From NCBI GenBank assembly GCA_037139415.1, contig JBAXGN010000020.1, forward strand, positions 1 through 54,594: a stretch of DNA of 54,594 nt. The letters run 5' to 3'. Source of the stretch: Verrucomicrobiota bacterium (GTDB lineage: Bacteria > Verrucomicrobiota > Verrucomicrobiia > Limisphaerales > Fontisphaeraceae). The position numbers were made by a program, and so were the translations under genes. The notes beneath the pieces are model-generated. The model was not told the origin of the DNA and searched no databases. It saw nothing but the letters and a program-made list of their open reading frames with translations. Within the stretch, counting starts at the first letter, position 1; every line of letters starts with the position of its first letter. Positions 45,865 through 54,546 of the stretch are shown one piece after another.

Positions 45865-45890
45865 CCCATGGTTCTATGATACCCCATGGG
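45865..45890. promoter_or_regulatory. Palindromic site upstream of the DUF4160/DUF2442 pair
   Basis: CCCATGG (45865-45871) and CCATGGG (45884-45890) form a 7-bp inverted repeat with a 12-bp spacer, and the right arm is itself the 8-bp palindrome CCCATGGG. It ends 9 bp before the DUF4160 start. Position and symmetry fit a repressor operator or an mRNA hairpin at the start of translation. The remaining 282 bp back to 45582 shows no other feature. Confidence 0.5.
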
Positions 45891-45899
45891 CGCTGAGAA

Positions 45900-46136
45900 A
45901 TGCCGCCCGTGTTGCTAATCGGGCCGTACCGGTTCTTTTTCTACGCCGGAGATCGGGAGGAACCGCCCCATATTCACGTGGAGCGGGACCAGCAAATTGC
46001 CAAATTTTGGCTCGCCCCAGTCCGGCTTCAACGCAGTGGCGGTTTCAGTAGCGCTGAATTGAATCGTATTCAACGGCTGATCGCGCAAAACCAGGAATTG
46101 ATGATGAGAAGTTGGCATGAGTACTTTGATCGCTGA
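45900..46136 (+). CDS. DUF4160 protein, likely one half of a two-gene module
   Basis: 78 residues. MPPVLLIGPYRFFFYAGDREEPPHIHVERD is the DUF4160 signature, with H-I-H-V following the D-R-E-E-P. LIAQNQELMMRSWHEYF is the standard C-terminus. Genes of this family are nearly always paired with a DUF2442 gene, and such pairs have been proposed to be toxin-antitoxin or defence-related modules; activity is not proven. Here the pair overlaps by 20 bp (46117-46136), which couples translation. A palindromic site lies directly upstream. Confidence 0.9.
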   Translation: MPPVLLIGPYRFFFYAGDREEPPHIHVERDQQIAKFWLAPVRLQRSGGFSSAELNRIQRLIAQNQELMMRSWHEYFDR

Positions 46137-46413
46137 ACTACGCCCGGTAACCGCCGAAAAGGTGCGGATAACCAATGAATCGCTCACAGTAGAGTTGACG
46201 GATGGGAGAATCCTCTCCGTGCCGCTGGCGTGGTTTCCGCGCTTGCAGCACGCCCGTGCCAAAGAACGAGCGAATTGGCGTTGGATTAGCAAAGGGGAAG
46301 GCATTCACTGGCCAGACTTGGACGAGGATATCAGCATGGAGAACCTGGTTTTGGGTCAAGCCTCCGGAGAAAGCCAAGCCTCGTTCAAACGGTGGCTGCA
46401 ACAACGAAAGTGA
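46117..46413 (+). CDS. DUF2442 protein, partner of DUF4160
   Basis: 98 residues. VRITNESLTVELTDGRILSVPLAWFPRL is the DUF2442 core (DGR-x-I-x-V-P-x-x-W-F-P-R-L). IHWPDLDEDISMENLVLG is the conserved C-terminal part. The overlap with the upstream gene and the shared palindromic site support a single two-gene unit. If the pair is a toxin-antitoxin module, which is which cannot be told from sequence. The tail (FKRWLQQRK) is basic. Confidence 0.92.
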   Translation: MSTLIAELRPVTAEKVRITNESLTVELTDGRILSVPLAWFPRLQHARAKERANWRWISKGEGIHWPDLDEDISMENLVLGQASGESQASFKRWLQQRK

Positions 46414-46623
46414 TCCGCCAAGGGACGCGGCAACCAATGGGGATACCGAGTCTGACGATTCAGGTTTTGCGTTCTTTAGCGGCTCATACCCTAATGCCAA
46501 CATCGGTTTTAGGGTTGAAGCGCAGATTATGCGGAGGGGGATAGGGACAGGGAGCGCCCCGTGATTCGGCGAGCTGTCTCTCGTTGTCCCCCCCACATTT
46601 CCCTGCTCCTGCAGACCGATGGT

Positions 46624-48585
46624 TCAATTGGCCTTGGTCAACTTAACGAAGCGCAGATTCATTGCTTTCCAGGCATCCGCGTTTTTTGGACGCACGCTGA
46701 CCACCTGTTCGCCGGTCTGCTTGATTTCCAACTGGCCAAGTGTAACTTCCTTGAATTGTTCCCAAGCCTCGGTCTTTTCCGGTTTGCCGCTGACCTGTTG
46801 GCCAGCAACGGCCACTACAAATTCCGCACCGCCGGTGGTGGTGGCGCAACTGGCGCTCACGGTGAATTTGCCGGACTGGGGAAATTGCACCTTCCAGGAA
46901 GCCCATTCATCGCCTTTATCCCAGAACCCAATGTTGGGCTTGCCGCCCTTGTTTTCCGTTTTGATCTGGCTCCCGTGCATTTCGGCGTCGTCAGCACCCA
47001 ACATATAGGCGCCTTTGGCATCCGGACCGAGCGGCGCAACGGCCACCACAAACGGCACGTTCTTGAGTTCAGTTCCGGTAATTTTCAGGGCGGTGGTGAA
47101 CTCGGAAATCTTTTGCGCTGGGAGCGTCACAACCAGTCCTTCCGCCGTCTGTTTCCATTCCACCTTGCCATCAAAACCGAGTAGGCTGACACTGGTAAGG
47201 TTATTGATATTTTCACCGGCCGGTTTGGCGAGCGAGCGCACCAGCAATTGCCCATCCTCAGGCCAGCCCAGGGCAATCGCGTAGAGCGTCGCTCCTTTGG
47301 TGGTGAAACGAATTTCGCGGGCGTTGTACTTGAAGTCTTCCTTGAAATTACCGCCTTTGACCCTAACCACGCTTTCGCCAAAGACCAGCCAGGGACGCGA
47401 GCCATAAATAGCCTCGCCGTGAATGGCGGTCCAAGCAGCTAATTGTTCCAGCATCTGCTCGACTTCTGGATCGAGCGAACCATCCGGGCGCTGCACAACA
47501 TTCAGCAACAGGTTGCCGTTTTTACTGACGTTATCCACCAGCATGTGAATCACCCAACTCACCGGACGGAATTTCCAATTGCGGTTGTAATACCAGTCGC
47601 CAATGGAAGTGTCCGTCTGCCACGGATACGGGTCAATTTTCGGCATGATACCGCGCTCGAGATCCTCAATCCAGCGGCCCTCCGACTTCTGCTTGCAGTT
47701 GTAAATCGCTTCGCTCTTGCCGCCATGGCGAGCGGCATCCTGGTTGTAAAGATGGGCGATCATGCTGAGCCCGACCACGTGGTCCTTGCCGAACGCGACG
47801 CCACCGTCGCTGTAGAGCAGGTCGGGATGATAATTATCCACCAACTCCTTGATTTCGTTGTACCACTGCTGGTGCCAACGCGGATTTGTACTGTACCAAC
47901 TTTTGTCGCCCGGTTCCGCCGGGAAATGATACAGCTCCTCGTATTTCGGATTCGCGCCATCGTACGGCACGCCAGCCTTGGGGCCGGTCTTGTCCGCCCG
48001 ATGGCTGCTCTGAAACCAGGTGAAGCTGGCACCCAAATGTTCCGAGACGCCAAAACGCAGACCGAGTTTCTGGGCCGCTTTCTGCCAGTCGCCGACCACG
48101 TCGCGCTTCGGCCCCATGTTGACGGCGTTCCATGAATGCAGCTTGGAATTCCACAGGAAGAAATTATCGTGGTGCGTTCCCATGCTGACGAAGTACCTGG
48201 CCCCGGCCTTTTTGTACAGTGCCATCAGCCGATCCGGATCCCATTTCTCAGCCTTCCACAACGGGATGATGTCCTTGTAGCCAAATTCGGAAGGATGCCC
48301 GTAGTGCTCCAGATGATACTTGTAATGCTTGTTGCCCTCCTCGTACATGCCGCGCGCGTACCAATCGCCATCCATCGGCACGGCTTGTGGTCCCCAATGG
48401 GCCCAGATGCCGAACTTGGCGTCCCGAAACCACTCCGGGCAGGAGTAATTGATCAACGATTCCAGCGAGGGCTGGAACGGTCCCGGTGCCACCGGCAAAT
48501 TAAGTTTTTCCTCCGCCGCAACGGTTGTTAATGCGCTAAGGGCGGCCACCACCACTCCGCTGAACATCCAAAGATTTCGTTTCAT
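46624..48585 (-). CDS. Secreted alpha-L-fucosidase (GH29)
   Basis: 653 residues from the ATG at 48585 (MKRNLWMFSGVVVAALSALT), a signal peptide start; an ATG at 48606 is also in frame. The GH29 set is clear: CPEWFRDAKFGIWAHWG, ARYFVSMGTHHDNFFLWNSK, and the nucleophile Asp in L-Y-S-D-G-G (D260). WVIHMLVDNVSKNGNLLLNV is the family C-terminal marker of the catalytic domain. After about residue 410 comes a Greek-key region, and the last ~110 residues form a beta-sandwich (ASWKVQFPQSGKFTVSAS) like a carbohydrate-binding module. It removes terminal alpha-fucose from glycans outside the cytoplasm. It is convergent with the DUF4160/DUF2442 pair. Confidence 0.95.
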   Translation of the reverse strand: MKRNLWMFSGVVVAALSALTTVAAEEKLNLPVAPGPFQPSLESLINYSCPEWFRDAKFGIWAHWGPQAVPMDGDWYARGMYEEGNKHYKYHLEHYGHPSEFGYKDIIPLWKAEKWDPDRLMALYKKAGARYFVSMGTHHDNFFLWNSKLHSWNAVNMGPKRDVVGDWQKAAQKLGLRFGVSEHLGASFTWFQSSHRADKTGPKAGVPYDGANPKYEELYHFPAEPGDKSWYSTNPRWHQQWYNEIKELVDNYHPDLLYSDGGVAFGKDHVVGLSMIAHLYNQDAARHGGKSEAIYNCKQKSEGRWIEDLERGIMPKIDPYPWQTDTSIGDWYYNRNWKFRPVSWVIHMLVDNVSKNGNLLLNVVQRPDGSLDPEVEQMLEQLAAWTAIHGEAIYGSRPWLVFGESVVRVKGGNFKEDFKYNAREIRFTTKGATLYAIALGWPEDGQLLVRSLAKPAGENINNLTSVSLLGFDGKVEWKQTAEGLVVTLPAQKISEFTTALKITGTELKNVPFVVAVAPLGPDAKGAYMLGADDAEMHGSQIKTENKGGKPNIGFWDKGDEWASWKVQFPQSGKFTVSASCATTTGGAEFVVAVAGQQVSGKPEKTEAWEQFKEVTLGQLEIKQTGEQVVSVRPKNADAWKAMNLRFVKLTKAN

Positions 48586-48676
48586 ACGCTGGTATTTTTG
48601 TTTCACGTTATTTAATGGACGATGAACATGCCAAAAAAGTGGAATGATTCAAATAGCTATTCTTGACCACCTGATG

Positions 48677-49444
48677 TCAATTTTTGATTTCCGCAACCTG
48701 CCCATTTAGCCGGGATGCCGATGAATCCGCAATAGCCCCATCCACGAGATGAATGGTGCGCATGGCCCGGGCGGCGACGGCGGCGTCATGGGTGGCAATC
48801 AAAAGGGTGGCATTACGCTCGGCGCGCAACTGGCAAAGCAGTTCGATGATTTCCGCGCCCGTATGGGAATCCAGGTTGCCAGTCGGCTCATCCGCCAAGA
48901 GCAGGTCCGGCTCGTTCATCAAGGCCCGGGCGATGGCCACCCGCTGTTGCTCGCCACCGGAGAGCTGCCGGGGCCGGTGATTCATCCGCTCCGCCAGCCC
49001 AACCCGGGCCAGCCAGTCGCGAGCATTCTTTTCAGCCTTGGCAACGCTCATGCGGGCCAAGCGGGCCGCCAGGCAAACATTTTCCAGCGCATCCAAGTCG
49101 GGCAGCAGATGATACGCCTGAAACACGAGACCGATCCGGCGATTCCGGAAATCCGCCAAGGCGGCTCCCGGCAGGGAGTTCAGCAGGGTACCGTTGAATA
49201 AAATGGTACCCGTGGTGGGGAGATCCAGCCCGCCCAACAAATGCAGCAGCGTACTTTTTCCCGCACCGGAAGAACCGCGCACCGCCAAAAAGTCGCCACG
49301 CGACACCGTCAGGTTGACGCCGCACAGCACGGCCACACGCTTGCCGTCAATGTCGTAATCCTTGTGCAGGTCGCGGACTTCCAAGAGCGGCTGGGCAGGC
49401 GAAATATTGGCAGTAGCGGGCATGGAGAGAGAGGAATTATTCAT
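48677..49444 (-). CDS. lolD: ABC ATP-binding protein, LolD-like
   Basis: 255 residues from the ATG at 49444 ([14 protein letters not shown]), with a leader before the ATPase domain. Walker A is G-S-S-G-A-G-K-S-T, the signature is [15 protein letters not shown], and Walker B is [13 protein letters not shown]. The LolD/MacB family loop ([19 protein letters not shown]) fits. Its ATG overlaps the 3' end of the LolC/E-like permease by 8 bp, so the two are one unit. Lol systems extract lipoproteins from the inner membrane. A MacB- or FtsE-type partner is less likely, given the neighbour. Confidence 0.9.
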   Translation of the reverse strand: MNNSSLSMPATANISPAQPLLEVRDLHKDYDIDGKRVAVLCGVNLTVSRGDFLAVRGSSGAGKSTLLHLLGGLDLPTTGTILFNGTLLNSLPGAALADFRNRRIGLVFQAYHLLPDLDALENVCLAARLARMSVAKAEKNARDWLARVGLAERMNHRPRQLSGGEQQRVAIARALMNEPDLLLADEPTGNLDSHTGAEIIELLCQLRAERNATLLIATHDAAVAARAMRTIHLVDGAIADSSASRLNGQVAEIKN

Positions 49445-50708
49445 AACGCAACGCCTCCACCGGATGCAGCGCCGCCGCGCGAAGCGCCGGCAACACACCC
49501 GCCAGCACACACAGAACCATGGCACTGCCGCAGATGGCCGCCACATCCCCTGGCATCGTGAGCGCGGGTAACTCCTGGAAGGTATAGATGGAGGCTGGGA
49601 ACAGGTCGAACCCAGTGGCTTGGTTCATGAATCGCAGAAACTCATTGCGCCAGCTCAGCAGCGTCAAACCAAAACCCAACCCCGCCGAAACCCCAATCAC
49701 GCCAACCATCACACTCTGACTGAGGAACACCCAGGCAATCTGGCGGTTGGTGCTGCCCAATGCCTTCAAAATGCCAATTTCCCGGGTTTTTTGAAACACA
49801 AACGCAATCTGCGTACCCATGATGCCGAACGCCGCCACGATCATCACCACAAACAGCACCACGAACATCGCGTTTTTCTCCACCGCCAGCGCGGTGAGAA
49901 TACCCGAGTTTTCCTCAAACCAGGTGGTGATGCGGTAGTTCCGCCCCAAAATCGGCTGCAATTGCTGGCGCACCACATCCGCCTGAAATGGGTCGTTCAA
50001 CATCACCAACACTCCATGAACCGAATTATCCAGATCATAAAGGTCCTGCGCGTTTTCCAGCGAAGTGGCGATGACCGAAACATTGTACTCGTAATGTCCC
50101 ACATCGAAAATGCCGGTAATCGTATAATCATCGGGCAGCACCGCCTGCTGATTCTCCTTGCCCCGGCTCGCCTTCATCTTCTGCAAATTGCGCGGCGAAT
50201 AAATGGCCAACCGATCCCCGACGTACAACCCGAGTTGGGACGCCAGTTCGCGGCCAATCACCACGCTGCGCCCTTCCAGATTGAACTTCCCGAACTTCAC
50301 TGAGCGCGGCAGCACGGACACCGTGGCCTCGCTCACCGGGTCCACCCCGCGCACCCACGGCGCGGCCACCAGCGGGTTCCCCTTCCCCGGCTGGGTTTCC
50401 ACCAACACTTGGCCCATCACAAACGGCGTCACCCCCTTGATGCGTGGATTCGCCGTCAGATTGGTCATGACCCGCCCATAATTCTTCATGGGGCCATCGG
50501 CTTGGAATACTTTCAAATGCGCGTTGAACCCGAGGATTTTATTGCGCAACTCAAGGTCGAAACCGCTCATCACGCTGATGACGACAATGAGCGTGCCCAC
50601 GGCAAACATCACGCCAATCACAGCAATCAGCGTGATGACGGATACGTAGGTTCCTTTCGGGCGGAAATACCGCAGCGCCAGGAATAATTCATACGGCAGT
50701 TTCGACAT
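49437..50708 (-). CDS. Lipoprotein-releasing permease, LolC/LolE-like
   Basis: 423 residues from the ATG at 50708 (MSKLPYELFLALRYFRPKGT). One N-terminal helix (VSVITLIAVIGVMFAVGTLI) with MSGFDLELRNKILGFNAH, the LolC/E opening, precedes a large periplasmic domain (PFVMGQVLVETQPGKGNPLV and GRELASQLGLYVGDRLAIYS). Three C-terminal helices are then built around TREIGILKALGSTNRQI, the FtsX coupling motif. It forms the membrane part of the LolCDE-type complex with the next gene. Only one permease is present, as in bacteria where a single LolF-like protein replaces LolC and LolE. That reading is an inference. Confidence 0.9.
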   Translation of the reverse strand: MSKLPYELFLALRYFRPKGTYVSVITLIAVIGVMFAVGTLIVVISVMSGFDLELRNKILGFNAHLKVFQADGPMKNYGRVMTNLTANPRIKGVTPFVMGQVLVETQPGKGNPLVAAPWVRGVDPVSEATVSVLPRSVKFGKFNLEGRSVVIGRELASQLGLYVGDRLAIYSPRNLQKMKASRGKENQQAVLPDDYTITGIFDVGHYEYNVSVIATSLENAQDLYDLDNSVHGVLVMLNDPFQADVVRQQLQPILGRNYRITTWFEENSGILTALAVEKNAMFVVLFVVMIVAAFGIMGTQIAFVFQKTREIGILKALGSTNRQIAWVFLSQSVMVGVIGVSAGLGFGLTLLSWRNEFLRFMNQATGFDLFPASIYTFQELPALTMPGDVAAICGSAMVLCVLAGVLPALRAAALHPVEALRYE

Positions 50709-50842
50709 CACCCAGAGAGTCCGGTTCCCCCCGCCAACTTGCAAGCTGAAATTCAGGCACAGAATAGTTTCCGCTTTAAGGGCCTCGCTATGTGAGAACT
50801 GCGAGGTGAGGTTGTTTCAGCAGGCAGGCTGTCTGCAGCCGC

Positions 50843-53044
50843 TTATATAAGGTTCATCCGGCGGCGCATGATCCACTCGGCCAATAGGATGAGAATGAAA
50901 ATAAAGGCGAACCAGGGGCCGGCCTGCGCCAGACTGGCCTCGACGGAGATCTTTTTGCGACCAAAACCGGTGGAGACGCGCTTGACGAATTGATCCGTCT
51001 CGGTTTCGCGGTAGAACGCGCCGGAGCCCCGTTCGGTTAGTTTTTTGAGGAAGGCTTCATCCATATCCAGATGAGCGCCTTCATCCACCAACGGGGCGAT
51101 GCGCAACACTTTCTCATAGGTTTCCAATACATTTTCGCCGCGCATGGCGGTGAGTTTGAAGAAGTAATTGCCGCGCTCTTTGAGCCGGACTTTGGCGGTC
51201 CAGGTGTTGACTTGGCCTTGAAGCGGTTCAACGGAGACCGGGGTACCAAAGGTTTTCGCCGTTAGGCTGGCGGTAAAACGAATCCCTTCGCTGGCCGTCT
51301 GACCGGCGACACGAATCTCGGGCGAAGCCTGTTCCCCGGGGCGATACGCATCTTTGTCCCACTTGACCGAGAAGAAGCGCCCGCCCTCTTCCTTGCCGGT
51401 GAGGTTACGCACCGCTTGCCGCCAGAACATGCCATGGGCGGCTTTTAACATTTCAGAACGCACCATCCACTTCCATAACGTATTGGAGGCCAGAGCCAGA
51501 ATACGGCCTTTGCCAAAGTTTTGCATGGCCACCACCGGGACGGAGCGATTACCAAGGCGGGTTTCCAGCAGGACCGTTGCGCCAGGTTTCAGGTCGCCCA
51601 ACTGGTGGAGGCTTTCAATCACGGCCCCTTCACGCACCACTGTTTCTTCGACGCTGCCCAGCATCGGATGCCCCATGGCGGATGGTGGCACCTTGATGGG
51701 ATACATGCCGGTCAGCATGTCGGGCTCGTTATCGGCGACTTGCCAAGGGAAGAGCGCGGCCATCTCGGTCTTGGCGTAACCGCCCAAACCATACGACTTG
51801 TTCCCTCCCATGAAAATAACCACGCCGCCTTCTTCCACGTATTTAACCAGAGTTTTGATTTGCTCGGGCGTCCAATCTTCCGCAGGGAAAGAACCGAGCA
51901 CGATGCAATCATAAAGCTGGAGCGTCTTGAGATTAGCGGGAAAGCCTGCCTCCAGATCTTCATCGCCGGGAAAACGCTCGCCTTGCAGGGTGAACTTCTC
52001 GCTCATGGTACGAAAGAGCGCAGTGAAGGCAATGCCGGGATCACGCGCCAGCTCGGAACGCAACATCTTGAAGTCCATGCCGAGTTCGCGGGAGAAATAC
52101 AGCAGATGCAGCGATTTCTTTTGGGCTTCCACGGCAAAGTGCCGGACGTTGTTCAACTCGGTCACTTCACCGCGCACCGGCTGGACTTTGACGCGAAAAT
52201 TACGCAGGCCAAGGTCGCGGTTAGTGGCATTAAACCGGGCGCGCGCCCGACGATTCTCCAAGTTCAGGTTCTTGGTATCCAAGACCCGCCAATTGCCATC
52301 CACTTGTTCCTCAAGGGTGACGGGCACACTCCGCAATTCACGCACAAATGTCTTCGAGGTCCCCATCCGCGCCTCAATGTCCACGTTCACCTCAAACTCG
52401 ATGCCTTTCTCGACCGATGGCGGATGCGATACATCCACGATGGCAACGTCACTCCATGTTTCCGGCGGGGCGGATATTCCGATGGCAAACAATGGAATGG
52501 GAGGAAGCAGATTGCCTTCGACTTTTTCATCGCCGCCATCCGTCAACAGCACCGCGCCCAAATACGCATTGATATCCTTGCGCTCCGCCAGGGCAACCAG
52601 CACCCCGCCGATGTCGGTCCCGCGCGGGGCTGGTCCCTTGGTGCCATCCCCTGCCTTGACCGGTTCGGTGTTGAAATCCAGTTCGTCAATCTGGATATCC
52701 GAGGGGAAATCCTTTTTGAGTTTTTGAACCAGACTTCGGGCGCGAGTCAGCCGGGATAGTTTGCCGTCATCCACCACCTCCATGGAAGACGAGGCATCCA
52801 CCAGGGCGAGAATTTTGCCGCGGGCATTCTCCTGCTTTTCAACCATCCAGACCGGCTCGAACAGCGCCGTCAGCAGCAGCAGGGTGAGCAGGATTTTGGG
52901 CAGCAGCAACCACCGCGCGCGACGCTCATCCACGCGGGTCAACATGCGACGATGGATGTACCAAAGCCACACCGCAACCGCCGCAATCAGCAAACCGCAC
53001 CAGAGTGGACTCAGGTGCGGTCGCCATTGTAAGGTTGCGAACAA
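50843..53044 (-). CDS. VWA/glutamine-amidotransferase-like membrane protein
   Basis: 733 residues from a TTG at 53044, chosen because a full AGGAGG lies 4 bases upstream (overlapping the fabD stop TAG). Two helices open it (LWCGLLIAAVAVWLWYI, ILLTLLLLTALFEPVW). A von Willebrand A domain follows with a MIDAS-type D-A-S-S-S (D83-S87) and LLTDGGDE. A glutamine-amidotransferase-like fold comes next (YDCIVLGSFPAEDWTPEQI, GGVVIFMGGNKSYGLGGY), then a beta-rich domain and a last helix (AFIFILILLAEWIM). Such proteins are common in Planctomycetes and Verrucomicrobia; the function is not known. It is 8 bp downstream of fabD and shares its transcript. Confidence 0.85.
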   Translation of the reverse strand: MFATLQWRPHLSPLWCGLLIAAVAVWLWYIHRRMLTRVDERRARWLLLPKILLTLLLLTALFEPVWMVEKQENARGKILALVDASSSMEVVDDGKLSRLTRARSLVQKLKKDFPSDIQIDELDFNTEPVKAGDGTKGPAPRGTDIGGVLVALAERKDINAYLGAVLLTDGGDEKVEGNLLPPIPLFAIGISAPPETWSDVAIVDVSHPPSVEKGIEFEVNVDIEARMGTSKTFVRELRSVPVTLEEQVDGNWRVLDTKNLNLENRRARARFNATNRDLGLRNFRVKVQPVRGEVTELNNVRHFAVEAQKKSLHLLYFSRELGMDFKMLRSELARDPGIAFTALFRTMSEKFTLQGERFPGDEDLEAGFPANLKTLQLYDCIVLGSFPAEDWTPEQIKTLVKYVEEGGVVIFMGGNKSYGLGGYAKTEMAALFPWQVADNEPDMLTGMYPIKVPPSAMGHPMLGSVEETVVREGAVIESLHQLGDLKPGATVLLETRLGNRSVPVVAMQNFGKGRILALASNTLWKWMVRSEMLKAAHGMFWRQAVRNLTGKEEGGRFFSVKWDKDAYRPGEQASPEIRVAGQTASEGIRFTASLTAKTFGTPVSVEPLQGQVNTWTAKVRLKERGNYFFKLTAMRGENVLETYEKVLRIAPLVDEGAHLDMDEAFLKKLTERGSGAFYRETETDQFVKRVSTGFGRKKISVEASLAQAGPWFAFIFILILLAEWIMRRRMNLI

Positions 53045-53052
53045 ATGGCCTC

Positions 53053-53982
53053 CTATGCGCCCAGGGCCTTGACCGTGGCTTCCAGGCTGGCGACATCCGA
53101 CACATTCAGCATCTGGGCGGTTTTATCAATGCGTTTCATGAAGCCACTGAGCGCGGCCCCCGGGCCGAACTCAATAAAACGCGTGTAACCCTGCGCCAAC
53201 AAGCAACGCATGGATTCCTCCCACCGGACGGATGAAGTAACCTGCGCGACCAGCAATTCCGCAATCTGCGCCGGGGCGCCATGCGGCTGGGCGGTGACGT
53301 TGGAAATGACGGGGACGAGCGGGGCAACCAACCGAATGGCGGCCAATTCCGCTTGCAACTTGGGTTGGGCGCTTGCCATGAGCGGTGAATGATACGCGCC
53401 AGCCACGACCAGCGGCAACGCGCGCTTGGCGCCTTTGGCTTTGGCCAGTTCGCACGCCTTGGTGATATTGCCCGCTTCGCCGGAGATGACGAGTTGCCCC
53501 GGACAATTCAAGTTTGCGAGAGTAACCCCAGCCGCCTCGCACACCTCGCGCGTGGCCGCCACTTCCAGACCAATGATGGCCGCCATGCCGCCTTTGGTCA
53601 CATCACAGGCTTCCTGCATGAAACGGCCACGCTGCCGGACCACGCGCAGCCCCTCCTCAAAACTCATGTCGCCCGCCGCCGTCAAGGCGGTGAACTCCCC
53701 CAGCGACAACCCGGCGGTGGCCTCAAAGGCCAGCGAAGGCACGCGCTCCTTGAGCAATTGGTACGCCACCCAACTGACCAGGAAGATCCCCGGTTGGGCA
53801 TGTTCGGTCTTGGTCAGTTCCGCTTCCGGTCCGCTGAAGCAAATGGATGCCAGATCGTAGCCCACCGCGGTATTAGCGCGGTCAAACCATTGCTTGGCTG
53901 AAGGGAATGCTTCCGCCAAATCCTTGCCCATGCCCACCACCTGGGCACCTTGTCCTGCAAATAGTAATGCTGTTTTGTTCAT
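53053..53982 (-). CDS. fabD: Malonyl-CoA:ACP transacylase
   Basis: 309 residues. It moves malonate from CoA to acyl carrier protein for fatty-acid synthesis. G-Q-G-A-Q near the start, the catalytic Ser in G-L-S-L-G-E (S93; the usual His is Leu), the R of RQRGRFMQ (about R118) and H198 in G-A-Y-H-S-P-L-M are present. ANLNCPGQLVISGE is also typical. Length and start (MNKTALLFAGQGAQ) fit the family. The neighbouring fab genes usual elsewhere are not seen. The next gene (VWA protein) follows after 8 bp. Confidence 0.96.
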   Translation of the reverse strand: MNKTALLFAGQGAQVVGMGKDLAEAFPSAKQWFDRANTAVGYDLASICFSGPEAELTKTEHAQPGIFLVSWVAYQLLKERVPSLAFEATAGLSLGEFTALTAAGDMSFEEGLRVVRQRGRFMQEACDVTKGGMAAIIGLEVAATREVCEAAGVTLANLNCPGQLVISGEAGNITKACELAKAKGAKRALPLVVAGAYHSPLMASAQPKLQAELAAIRLVAPLVPVISNVTAQPHGAPAQIAELLVAQVTSSVRWEESMRCLLAQGYTRFIEFGPGAALSGFMKRIDKTAQMLNVSDVASLEATVKALGA

Positions 53983-54344
53983 ACGTTGCGGTCAGTAAAC
54001 CACAACCGCCAATCGAATGAGAATAAAAAAAACACGGGATTCAGCTTGAAAGCCGAAGTCGGAACAGGCGGTCCGCGAATGGGAAAAGGAACAACGTTTG
54101 CAGAAATATACACCAGCAGAAACAGATAACCGAAGCAGATCGGAACTTGGATTCGGGAGTTGGAATGGCAGGTCCAAAAGCAGTCCAAAATTTCACCGCC
54201 GGGGTGCGCTGGGCTATCGGACGCCTTTCCGGAGGTCCTGCCCCGTTCCCCTCATGACCACTCCGGCGAAATTCTGCCAATCCCGTTCGGGATTGGAACC
54301 CCAAACCCAGCAATCCTGAAAATCGTTGCGGCAAGGGGAGTGGC
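53983..54344. other. Upstream region of fabD, no gene recognised
   Basis: No convincing coding frame. The stretch contains the long palindrome at 54277-54296 described separately. A promoter for fabD is expected near 53990-54050 (A-rich tract AATAAAAAAAAC at about 54020-54031), but no clear -35/-10 pair was identified. Confidence 0.4.
54277..54296. repeat. Perfect 20-bp palindrome
   Basis: CCAATCCCG, TT, CGGGATTGG: nine-base arms with a two-base centre. It sits between the fabD upstream region and the 42-bp array. No flanking T-run follows, so it does not look like a terminator; a REP-like unit or operator is possible. Confidence 0.6.
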
Positions 54345-54546
54345 GGAACGTTTGGAAGGCCACTGCTGATTTTTACAGTGCCTTTCGGAACCTTTGGAAG
54401 GCCACTGCCGATTTTTACAGTGCCTTTCGGAACCTTTGGAAGGCCACTGCTGATTTTGACAGTGCCTTTCGGAACCTTTGGAAGGCCACTGCTGATTTTA
54501 ACAGTGCCATTCGGAACCTTTGGAAAGCCACCTGGGATTTTCCTAG
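54345..54546. repeat. Tandem array of 42-bp units
   Basis: Units start at 54345, 54387, 54429, 54471 and 54513 (the last is partial), each 42 bp. The unit opens GGAACCTTTGGAAGGCCACT, then contains a CACTG ... CAGTG inverted repeat with a T-rich loop, and ends CCTTTC. Units differ by a few substitutions. 42 is twice 21, the unit length of the other array in this window. The plus frame is open with a 14-residue repeat (G-T-F-G-R-P-L-L-I-L-T-V-P-F), but it has no other coding sign. Confidence 0.85.

Noticed and set aside
46414-46623. G/C-rich imperfect inverted repeat between DUF2442 and the fucosidase gene
   Set aside because: Runs of G at about 46533-46555 and C at about 46589-46597 can pair only with several mismatches, so a terminator was not called.
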